Origin: Macrocystis pyrifera
Lineage: Eukaryota > Sar > Phaeophyceae > Laminariales > Laminariaceae
Length of the DNA stretch: 64,000 nt
Assembly (NCBI GenBank): GCA_031763025.1
Contig: JASSKH010000030.1
Coordinates: 6,625,495-6,689,494 of the forward strand
Reading direction: 5' to 3'
The first letter of the stretch is position 1, and the number at the start of each line of letters is the position of its first letter. The translations under genes were made by a program, and so were the position numbers. Shown one piece after another: positions 31,701-42,516 of the stretch. Under the pieces are notes generated by a model that saw only the letters and a list, made by a program, of their open reading frames with translations, was not told where the DNA came from and ran no database searches.

Positions 31701-33401
31701 GGGTGTGTGCGTTATTTCCCCTCCACTCCTTGAAAATGTTGTGATCGCCATGCTGCTTGCCTGTTTCTCGCTACTACAGTAGTAGTATAAGGAAGGAGGG
31801 GACGGCTCGTTTTGCCACCCCCCCCCCCCCAACCCCCCTCGCCCCCCTCTAGCCCCTGGCAGTATTGAATGTTTCCACTGCAACGCTGCTCGTTGGGACG
31901 GCAGACTACCCCTCTCATCACCACCACCATCATCACCACCTCCACCACCATCATCATCACCCCCACCAATCGTCACCACCACTACCCACCGCCGCCGCCA
32001 CCACCATCACCACCATCATCACCTCCACCACGACCACCCGCCCCCGTCCCCGCCCATCACCCCCTCGCCCTGCCCACGTTAAACGTTGCCCCCGGATTAG
32101 CCAGCCCCCTCACTGACCTTGCCGGCGTGCTCCTCGTAGTGCTGCTCGACCAGCGGGCGACCAGCGGTGAGCATCTTGAGGCCGACAAGCTTCCACCCCT
32201 TGCGCTCGAAGCGCGTGATCATCTCCCCCACGAGGCCGCGCTGAAGGCCGTCCGGCTTGATGGCCTGCCAGGTAGCCGGGGGGCGGGGGCGGGGGGGGGG
32301 GGGGGGGCGGGGTGTACTCGATAGGAGCTATGTACTCGATATCATGCATGGCCGTAGTCATATGACCATATACCCTCGCATCCCTACAATGCCGGGACGG
32401 AGCACGTCGGGTTTTCACCGGCAGCGCACTCATGTGTTGCTTGCCTTGGTCACTTGCCCGTCGACCATACATATTTTTGGAGACGGAGCACCCTTCTGAC
32501 TCCTAATAGAGACAACTCCAGCAGGGGTGTAGGAGGAGGAGGGGTGGTGATGGTCTCGGGGAAATCGGAACGAGGTTTTGTGTGATGAGCGGGGGCTATG
32601 GAGGGGAGCAATGACTCCCATTCACGGCCCGCAAACATTATTCAAACAAGCCCAACTCCCAACTCTAATTACAGGTGGTTTGTCACCAAAACGTGAGCGC
32701 AGTTCTAAACGGTGAGGGTAAAAGGTGAAGGTTTAGGCTGGTCGCCTGCCTCCCTCCCCACCTATGAATACGTGCGACGCGTCTTGGACGAATACTTCAA
32801 CAAGCTTGTGTACGTACTTATATACCTACGTACGTCCAGCAGTGGATGTATTTTACTGGTGCATGTCATGCAGCTGATATGCACAGCAGCAGTAGTAGCA
32901 CCACGGGTACCAGGTGATGCTGTATCGGGTACCGGTACGTCCTTATTCTGCGATTTTCAGCAGGCATGCTGCCGTGGCTACAAGTGCTACTGCTGTTGTG
33001 ACGGCAAAGGTTGAGGGTTGACACTATTAACACAGCAGTTGTGCAACGATAGTACGTACACGCCACTCGCCACCAAGCTGTCTTCAACTTCAATTTCAAC
33101 TGCTGCTGTACTATGGATACTGCTCTACGACTACTGCTGTATCCTTTGCAATGCTGCTACCACTCACAAAGAAGGACCTCTCTCTGGCAGTCCCCGGGAT
33201 ACCCGTGAAGGGCTCTGTTGTCTCGTCACAGCCAGTCCCTGCACCTTCAACATCAGTAATAGTTGCAGCAGCAGTAGCAGCGGCAGCAGCAGACGAACAG
33301 GTCGTCAAGCTCACACCTGCCAAGCCGCCTGGGGACTGCGCTAGACAAACAAAGCGAAGGCACGCAAACCAGGCAGCAGCTACGACTAGAGTAGCCTTCA
33401 T
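28688..33401 (-). CDS. Nucleoside diphosphate kinase with N-terminal signal peptide (complete)
   Basis: Five GT-AG exons on the minus strand: 33401-33168, 32264-32118, 31148-31056, 30259-30190, 28815-28688. All junctions keep phase (672 nt, 223 residues plus stop). NDPK transfers the gamma phosphate from ATP to NDPs through a phospho-His. Visible: [19 protein letters not shown] (residues 74-92), [37 protein letters not shown], and the active-site block NLVHASDG with His187, followed by [10 protein letters not shown]. The first ~21 residues ([21 protein letters not shown]) look like a secretory signal peptide, followed by ~50 Ala/Thr-rich residues. This suggests ER entry, as in secretory or complex-plastid-targeted forms, though no clear plastid motif is seen. 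The core is about 150 residues, normal for the family. Divergent from the thiolase, whose ATG is 388 bp away. Confidence 0.93.
29285..29822 (-). repeat. Poly-C-ended repeat family B, long copy in an NDPK intron
   Basis: Inverse orientation: G-rich run, gtgtactcattatcatgcat and on through all family blocks to aacctatatatgcatg. It carries a CACCTGGTATA variant micro-insert near 29608. Confidence 0.82.
29930..30110. repeat. CTG/CCG- and CAC/AAC-type trinucleotide repeats
   Basis: ccgctgctgctg units at 29932-29975, and accacc/acaacaaca at 30070-30110, in an NDPK intron just 3' of the exon at 30190-30259. ORFs here are low-complexity only. Confidence 0.75.
30908..30955. repeat. (CTG)n microsatellite in an NDPK intron
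   Basis: Near-perfect ctg units 100 bases downstream (gene orientation) of the exon ending at 31056. Confidence 0.8.
31225..31335 (-). repeat. G-rich run plus family C fragment
   Basis: A G-rich stretch ending in G13 is followed by gcgtgctagtttgtcgcctg and gcatccctttcgag, the inverse of the family C terminus. Confidence 0.65.
31915..32060. repeat. CAC/CAT trinucleotide-rich tract
   Basis: Imperfect accaccatc repeats (poly-His in one frame) within the NDPK intron just 3' of the exon 32118-32264. Confidence 0.8.
32305..32520 (-). repeat. Family B terminus fused to a family C fragment
   Basis: 32310-32422 is the terminal part of family B (gtactcgatatcatgcatgg to gtcgggttttcaccgg). It is followed directly by family C sequence (tgttgcttgccttggtcac to ctcctaatagagacaac). 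The junction has no homopolymer. It lies 45 bases upstream of the NDPK exon 2 acceptor. Confidence 0.65.
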
Positions 33402-33789
33402 GATACTGACTCCGCTAACGGTTTGCTGTGCAGGACTTAGGCGACCAGCTCTGTAAACAAGTGGGCAAGCAACAAGCCGCAACGCTGTGCTTGCCAGTGG
33501 GTGCTGCGTTGCTTTACGTTCGATTTTTTACGTAGATATGGAGGCTTTAGTTTCATGGGTGCCCCCCCTACAGCCTAAAATCTTAGGAGACCGGTCGTGT
33601 TGGACGCGTCAAGGTATATTATAGCATTATTATACTATGTTGAGACTCACCAATACGTCAGCCAAGAAGTCAAACCGCGGTCTCTATCCTTGCTCTCTGG
33701 TGCTCGGTCTCCTGTCTGAGATCATCTGCTGATCATTATCACACCGAATATCTCTTCTAGTCTTGGGGGGTAGCGACGAGCGACGAGCG
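33402..33789. promoter_or_regulatory. Shared upstream region of divergent NDPK and thiolase genes
   Basis: 388 bp separate the two start codons. A TATA-like stretch (ggtatattatagcattatta) is at about 33613-33632. A possible acceptor tctcttctag (33751-33760) suggests that the thiolase transcript may start further upstream with a spliced leader exon. Promoter function is inferred from position only. Confidence 0.4.
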
Positions 33790-36700
33790 ATGGAAGCTGC
33801 ACGGCGCATGGACAGGATCGGGTCTCATGTCTCAGCGTCGGCGATGGGACCGCGCGCAGGCGCGAGGGACAGCCCCGATGACATCGTCGTCGTCGACGCT
33901 ATCCGCACCCCCATCACTCGAGCAAAAAAGGTACCTACAGCATCATATCATGCAGCAGTCATGTGCACACATACTTCGATTTTCTGCAAATATCAATACT
34001 ACCCTGTTGTCCTCCCTTGCCGTGCTGCATGCGCCCTCGGGACCCTGTAGCAACTACAGTAGCGCCGGCTGTAAGGCCTCGATCAGACACTATCATGCCC
34101 CCTTTGGTGACCGCGCCGCGCGTACTGCCGAGATGCGCAACTGCTTTTTTTTTTCTGTCCTGTGCTCCTGAAGAAAAAATTGCGCCGCATTTTTTGGGTT
34201 TGTCTCGTGTTCCGCGCACGCACAGCGCAGTCACGTCACACACCAGTATACCTGTATACATATTCGCAGGACGCACAGCACCCCACGAAGCCCAACAAGC
34301 ATCGTCATGCCCATGAGTCGGTGTCCTTGCGTGTGCGCATACGTATGACACCTGGTATTTGTGTTCGTTGAAGTGATTTCCCTGCTGGAGCACTGCCACG
34401 GTGATTGACGGTGGGAAAGAATCACGCGACACGTTTTCGACTGCTGCTGCTGCCGGTCCTTTCGCACGAGCCGATTCCAGGAGGAAGCACCACATTCACC
34501 TTCGGGCGATCGAATATACTATTACTATTAATAGAGCACTCCTTTCGTTACAGAAGTACCAGGTACCTGGTAGTTGTCGACGGCTATGTTCTTCTTTTCA
34601 TTATACGCGTACTATTACGGGGGGCCATAGTAAATAGGACCAAATATTGTTAGTAAAAATAGGTAAGTATATAGGTTTTTATGTATACCATAGGTCCTAT
34701 TAACTATGGACCCCCGTAATACTAATAGTTCGTCGAAGGTTTCGGTACTGAACGTATCTACATGACCGCATGGACAGGGGAAACAACATCGGTGAAGTTT
34801 TTTTGGGCATGCGAGTTGTAGTTCGAGACATACGGACATTCTTGGCATTAATAATTCTTGGAGAGCCGCTATTTCGTAGGGAAGTTCCTTTCTGTAGTGA
34901 AATCGGTACAGTATGTACCCAAGCCATGTATCGGGCGATACGCTGAGTATGTCGACACTAAACACTGAACGTCCTGACATGATCGCATCAACAACGAGAA
35001 GACGTCCATGTCTACTTTTTTTTCTGTTTCTGCGAGCCTACAAGGCTGTGATAAGAAACGCCTGCCAAAGTACCATAGATGTAAAACAACGTATTGAACA
35101 TATTTGGAACCTTGGGGGAAAAAATAACCTTCCGGGGATTCATTTCTGAACCATGGCTTTGAAGAGTTGAAAAAGGTGGAAGAAACGAACCGGGGTCGAA
35201 CCGGTGCACGAAAACTTGAGAAATAAGTGTGGACAGGGGTTTCCTCTCGCTCTCCGGGGCATTAAAAAAAAACAAAAGTTGAAAAACTTAATTTGGCATG
35301 GTTGTTCATGGCAAAACGAAAAAAGTGAGCACTGGTCTTTTTGGATTTTGTTTTTTTTCTTCGTGCGTCAGTTAAGGTCAAAGCTGGCTGCCGAAAAATC
35401 CCCCAAAAAAATCGTAAAATTGAGCCTTGAGAACGAAAAAAAACAAGAGTATAAAGGCCATTCCTCAGATTTTTCACATTGCCATAAAGAACAAACCGTG
35501 TTAATTTTAAAAAACATGGCGCAAAGTTTCGAAAGCAAAATCTTCCGCCTGCCGCTGGAAGCAGCTCGCACCTGTTTCCTCATGATGAACGCGGGCTGCG
35601 GCAGCAGCACCAATCATCGTCTCTGGTCTCTGATCGTATCGCGTGTCTGATCTGCCGCAGCGCCGCGGCAGCTTTTTCGGCTGCAGGCTGCAGCAGCGTC
35701 CCTGACTGTGCCGCAGCAGCTGTAGAGGTGGTTGCAAGCCGCAGACGGTGTCTCTGACAATTTTGATAGAACGACAATCGACCGCCGACACAGACGTCAG
35801 CTGTCACTACTCAGCTCAGTACCATCAATAGTAGGTACCAGGTACAGCAGTAGGTATTACGTATTAGTAGGTGTAAGGAGACATCAGCGTAGTGAAGGCT
35901 TGACACCTTGAGCAGATCGCGATGTACTCTGTAGATCATCGACAGCAGCATGTGGACAGTAGTAGACCCTAACCAACCTGCCGATATGAGATGGCGAACA
36001 GCAGTCAGTACAGGTCTAACCCGGGAAATATGTGCCACGATAATTTACCTGCCCCAGAGAGGATAATCTACAGCGGTAGATCGTGACGTGGGAAATCGAC
36101 GATCTGTCCGAGGAGTGGAAGGCTCACCACTCTCTAGCTGGACGCAAATATAAGAACCGCTTGGTCTACGTATTGACGTACAAATTGTCCTTATATTTCC
36201 AACCAGAGCGGTACGTATTTCCAGGCGCTCTCGCCCGAATGGAAGTACCCACCAGGCTCCATGCAACTCCCCGGAAAGTCAACAGAAGAGTAGATAATAG
36301 AAATGGGTACTCTGTTCTACCAGGTATACATGGACACAGTACGAATATACGTCATGATACTCGAAGGGTACGATATCCTATCCAACTAGGCTGTCCCGTG
36401 TCGCTGTTTACGTCTGAAGTGTCTGTTCTGCCGCCGCTTTCCCCCTCCTGTCCCCTGCCCCTCCCCCCCTCCTCCGCTTGCTCCCTACTCCAGGGCTCGT
36501 TCAAAGACACCACCCCCGATGTCCTCCTGGCGGAGGTGCTGAGCGCCGTCCTGGCGCGCACCGGGGTCAATCCTGCCGACGTGGGAGAGGTGAGCGGGGC
36601 GGGGTATCCCCGGCCACGACGATGCTGCACAGAAATGGAATAGTTGGGGGATTGCAGTTTTCTGAATGGTTGGTTGGTCAAGCTAGGTGAACGGGCAAAT

Positions 36701-39700
36701 CTGATAGGTAAAAAAATATTAAGCTGACCTGTGCTGCTCTGTGAAAAGGACTGCTGAACCGTACGTATGTGCTGACAACACTCAAAGATTAATAGGCGCC
36801 CTCGGGGACGAGGTCTCAGAACCGTTATTCTCCAAAACATTACTTAAGGGCTTAAGGCACACACAACAAAAATGGCGGCTTTCTTTTGCGAAAGATCTTG
36901 CCGAACTACAGTAGTTATATATAGATGCGTCTCTCTTGACGTTTTTCTCTCCCCGTATATTCGAGGCAACTGTTTTGTTTTCTTAAATGAAATTCTTCCC
37001 GAGGGGGTGTGCTCTCTTATCATACTCCTCTGGGCGGAAATATGAGTTTCGTTTAGATATTAAGGTGAAGACCGAGCGGTCCTTATATTTCCGTCCAGAG
37101 TGGTACGTGTTTTTAGGGTATAGACCTAGACCTCGGCCATGAAAAGGGACATTTTTTTGCTCTTGTGTACGTAGACCTTAGCTGTGTAGACTCTGGCTGT
37201 GTACCGTATTCCGCAGATAGAGTCTTCAAATGTGTGTGGACCTTGCCCGCGTGATGTTGTGCAGCTGTGTGCCGCGTCTTGATGTTTACTGCATGTGTAA
37301 CCCCTCCCTTTTCCGAGGACCCCCCCCCCCCTACCCTTCCCGAGTCCCCCCCCCCCCGCGCGGGTCGGTGAAAACCCGATGCGCTCCGTCCCGGCATTGT
37401 AGGGATGCGAAGGTCTATAGTCATACGACTACGGCCATGCATGATAATGAGTACACCCCCCCCCCCCCCCCACCGCGCGTTTCCGGGGAATCGAGCCGCC
37501 CCCGCGAGGGTACCTTTCGACCCCCCCCCGGTCGTGATATGGGGCTCGTTCAAGTTGATACTGCTCCTTTCTCCTTGTCATTGTTGTGTTGCTTTTCCTT
37601 GCTGCTGTTATGCTTACGCTGTCGCTACATAGTTTCGATGCTTGTGATGTTTTTTGCTCCTCTCCTCTCCGATCCCGATCCCGACCTCCATACACCAGCC
37701 GTGTTGCCCCAGTGGTTGTTTATTCACCCTTGTAAAGGGTTATCGCGAAAATACCGTCAGCTGTGAGTTCGACCGAATGGATGATTTTGATACTGCCCGT
37801 ACTCAATTTTTTGCGCAAGCTGGTTGTACATCGGGCGGCGCTTGTTCTCAAATATTTTCATTCTTTTTTAGTGTGGTGGTTTGTGGATTCGACCCACTAT
37901 GCTGTGTGTACCACTCTGCACGAAAGTCGAAGGACCGTTCGGTCTCCTTACTAATACTGCTATTTACGGGGGTCCATAGTTAACGGGACCAAATTTTGTT
38001 AGTAAAAATAGGAAAATATATAGGTTTTTATGTACACCATAGGTCCTGTTAACTATGGACCCCCCCGCAGTAGGATGTTTCCGAAGAATTTGGTCGGGCT
38101 GAGGTCTTATTGTAGCCTGTTTCCTTCCTACATGTTATTACGGGGGACCATAGTAAAGAGGACCAAATATTGTTAGTAAAAATAGGTAAATACTTAGGGT
38201 TTTATGTATACCATAGGTCCTATTAACTACGGACCCCCGTAATAGTAAATAGGGTACCGTTCTGAAATATACAATTACGGGGGATCATAGTAAACAGGAC
38301 CAAATATTGTTAGTAGAAATAGGTAAATATATAGGTTTTTATGTATACCATAGGTCCTATTAACCATGGACCCCCGTAAACAATAGCAATCCCAACCCAC
38401 GAAAAAAAAAAAAAAATGCTTGTGTGGAAAAAAAAAAAAAAAACGTGACAAAGGATGACGTTTTTAACCGGAGTGTTCTCGGGGGTTGGGTAACTCTGCA
38501 GGCCGGTTAGCGAAACGGAGCAACTTCTGATTGGCTCCGTTAGCGCCTTGGTATTCGTTCGCATGTTGTTTTATTTAACCGATCGGCTCCTCGCGTTTTT
38601 GTTCGGTTTCACTTAACTCTTGTCATATTATCTCAACCAGACTTAGATTTGGACCTTCGCACCCTATTTTACTTGATGCCTACGTAACCGTTCCTTGTAC
38701 TGTAGTTGCCTTCCATCCGCAGTGGTCGTAGTTGATGCGCAGGTTGTGGCTTGTAGTGCAGATGACGAGGTTTGTCGCCGTGAGGACGTGCGCTATTTAC
38801 GGGGGAGCATAGCATGGTAAAATAGGACCAAATATTGTTGGTAAAAATAGGGAATATTATATGTAGGTCTTTGTGAGTACTCCTGTAGGGTCCCCTATTT
38901 GCTATGGTTCCCCGTAATGCTTGAATTTATGAGCGGTTTGTCCCGAAAACGGGATTGTAGTTTTTGCCGGTCTGTCGCGTCCTCCGCTAACTGCCCCCAG
39001 CGCCGGCAGTGCTCCGACTTCAGCCGGAATCCACCCATGGGGCGTTTTTTGCGTCCACTGGCCAGCCAGCCAGCCAGAGCCTCAGTGCGTAGGTTTCTCG
39101 CGTCGGAGGAATCGTCGATTTTCTAGTTTTCATGATCTAGATCATGCCCTCTGAGCCAAATATACTCCTCCTGATCTGTACCGGGTGTTGTCTGGCTCGC
39201 GTTGCCGGATGGAAGCCGTAAAATCTGCGTGATCTGTAGATGTTAGCACTTGTTTTGCGTGCCGGTCGGATCTGTGTGCATGCAGATCCTCCCCGCCGTC
39301 TCATAACGGCAAGTTAGGTTAGGATATTATAGATGATCTGTTGTACTACAGATCGTGATCTGTCCGTCGTGCGGTAGGCTCGCACTCCCGCTCTCGTCTC
39401 TACACTCCTGAATCCTCGATTCTCCCTCCCGCGGGTTTAGTTATTGTAAAGAGGTACCGTATCCGAACCCGTTTTTTCTCGCCCCGCGATCCTTGTGGTC
39501 TTTTTTTTTTTTTTTTTTTTTAATTTTCGGAGTCCTCTTTTTTTTAATTGTTGTTTCCCCCTCGCGGTTTACGCTCGTTTATGCTCGTGCTGCTACTCAC
39601 TACTGTATTGTATGTACTGCCCTGTGCTACCGCGTACAGATCTGCGTAGGCAACGTCCTCCAGGCCGGGTCCGGCGCTCTTTCGAGCCGCGTCGCGCAGG

Positions 39701-40009
39701 TGCGGGCGGGCATCCCTCACACCGTGCCTCTGAGCACGGTGAACCGCCAGTGCTCCAGCGGACTGCAGGCCGTGGCGCACGTAGCGGCCGGCATCAAGGC
39801 TGGTCACTACACCATCGGGATAGCCGCCGGTGAGGGACAAGGAGGGGGGGAGGAAAGGGGGTGTACTCGATATCATGCATGGCCGTAGTCGTGTGACCAT
39901 AGACCCTCGCATCCCTACGAATGTCGGGACGGAGCGTACCGGGTTTTCACGGACCAGGGCAGACATTTGCTTGCACCTAGCTTTGCTAAGCGAAATGTGA
40001 GGTGCTGGC

Positions 40010-40040
<31 letters not shown>

Positions 40041-42456
40041 TTTCCATTTATTACGCGACTGTTTTTTTGCTTAACGTCGTATCACCTTCCTGTTTCGCCA
40101 TTTGTGATCACCATCTATATCCTAGGAGAGCGGGGAGGGGGAGGGAGGGAAGGGGAAAGGGGTGGGAGAGGGGGGGGAGGGGGCTTCGTTGTGCTCTGGT
40201 CAAGGTTGGCCCGATGTATCTACCACGTGAACATTTACTGGCTGCTGTTCTTTACTGCAACCTCTGCAAGCGCCCCACTTCCTTGGTTCTGTTTGCTGTC
40301 ATCTTGCGGCTTCAGTGATGACTATCCCCTTGTCCCCCCACTCCCCACCTCCTATCCCCCCTCTCTCTATCCCCCTATGTATAACCCCCACCCCACCCCA
40401 CCCACCCCCGCTTCCTGTACACAGTTCTCAAAGGTCTCGAGTATAAGATATGTCGCTTCACACTTTGGGCGGCGCCAGGGTTCCGGCTGGGATCGACCCC
40501 GACTGCAGCCCACCCCCGCCCCCCGCTGCATACCCCTCTCCCCCATCCCACCCTCCCCCATCCCCCCTTATTCTGATCTCGTCCCCTAACTTCATGGAAC
40601 TCTGTATATTGGATATCACGATGGCCCCTACTGTATACTGTAGGAGAGACAGGCCAGAACGAGGGGAGGGAGGCTTCTCAATGTATTTCTGAATGATACA
40701 AATGTAGCATCGATGGAAAAGCTTATCATCGACCGCGCACTTTGCACAGACAAATGTTTTCGATTCATGCAGTAATTCTTAAGACACACCCCCACAAAAC
40801 TGGGTGCTTTGGGCTTATTTTGGGCGTATTTACTATTACGGGGGACCATAGTAAATAGGACCTATGGTGCACACAAAAACCTATATATTTTCCTATTTTT
40901 ACTATGTAACAATATTTGGTCCTATTTACTATGGTCCCCCGTAGTATATGGCCTCCGCGATAGTAGTACAGCCTTGCACCCTGATTCTAAGGTGTCGAGT
41001 CGACGTCGCTGAACGCCATGGGCGGCGCCAAGGTCCCCACCGAACTCGACCCCGACCTGTATGCTGTCATCCCGGGTGATCGCCTCCATCCACCCCCCCC
41101 CATCCCCCGCCCTCCCCCCCCCCGTTTCTTGGCCTCCTCCCCCTCTCCCCATCAAACTCCATGTAATCGCGGGTGATCGCCCCCCGCACCCCCCATCGAC
41201 GGCGCCAATTGCTAGAACAACCTATGCACTGCAGCACTTGAAACGCAGTCCGCACGCTGTTATGAGCGTTTCACGTAGAACTGCGGGGGTAATACGGGGT
41301 GCCCAATAGACTACCCCTCCGTTATTAAGTTGGTCCTACCCTTTACCTCCGCCGTGATCATACCCGGAGGTGATCCTGTTTCGGCGCCCCGCTCCCACCT
41401 AGTCGTGCAGAAATGTCGTTAGCCCTCCCCGCAGGAGCCGCCGGAAGGCCGTGAGCGCAAAATGCGAGATTCGTAACAGCGTGTGGACTGCACTAAAAAG
41501 TGCCGCAGTCCATGGGATTGTAAATAGTCGCGCCCNNNNNNNNNNNNNNNNNNNNNNNNNNNNNNNNNNNNNNNNNNNNNNNNNNNNNNNNNNNNNNNNN
41601 NNNNNNNNNNNNNNNNNNNNNNNNNNNNNNNNNNNACCGTCCAACTGCGTTAGTACGTGCCGCGCATGTATATCGCGAGAAGGGGCCGGCACTCTCTTCC
41701 CTCGTCGACTCCCGTCGAATAGCGCCTTATCTATGATACCCACGCGATAGCAGGCGCTGTCGACCTAGTGCAGTTGGTGTCCTTTGAGAATAGAAAATCA
41801 ACACAGAGAATTGAACTCACGTTACCGAAGCTATTAATATGTGGCAGTATTGACCCCACTAGTACCGCAGTCCCGATTTGGGGACAAACCAGTCTAATTC
41901 CAAGTGATAGTTTATTCGAGTTCGGGTGTGGCCTCTTCCAGAGACAGCAATGCGGTTGCTATGCAACTGCCTCGTGGGTGCCTTACCATGAACACTGCGT
42001 GATGCGATCGTTCCCCTTGTGCGGCGTAGTAAAGGGTCTTCACCCCGCACAAGCGATCTAACTCGGCCGCCGGTTGCGCCGACCGCCAAAACAAAACAAA
42101 AAAACTGTATTTACCGTGGTTGTCTAGCTCGCGTAGTGAGCGGCATGTTTTACAGCGTCGTTGACAACCGACGCCAACCCAACCTATACATACATATAGA
42201 AGGGAGGTTGTGAAGGAGGGAGGGAGGGGGGGGGGGGGGGGGGGGCATGAAGAACTTGAAGGCTCCCTCCCTACTCTGGGAGTTATGTCTTGTTTGTTTA
42301 TTTCGCTTTGCAAGCGATCCCTGGTGAAGTTTTCGGGCTTTGCGCTTGCCTTGACAATACGACAGCTTTCTGGTTTGATTTCGGCGGGGCCCGTTGTCGC
42401 GCTTGACCGCCCCCGCGCTCCTCCCTCCCACGGGGGCACACACACTGAAAGCTCGC

Positions 42457-42516
<60 letters not shown>

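Noticed and set aside
31869..32324. His/Pro-rich plus-strand ORF
   Set aside because: CAC/CAT repeat plus the antisense of NDPK exon 2.
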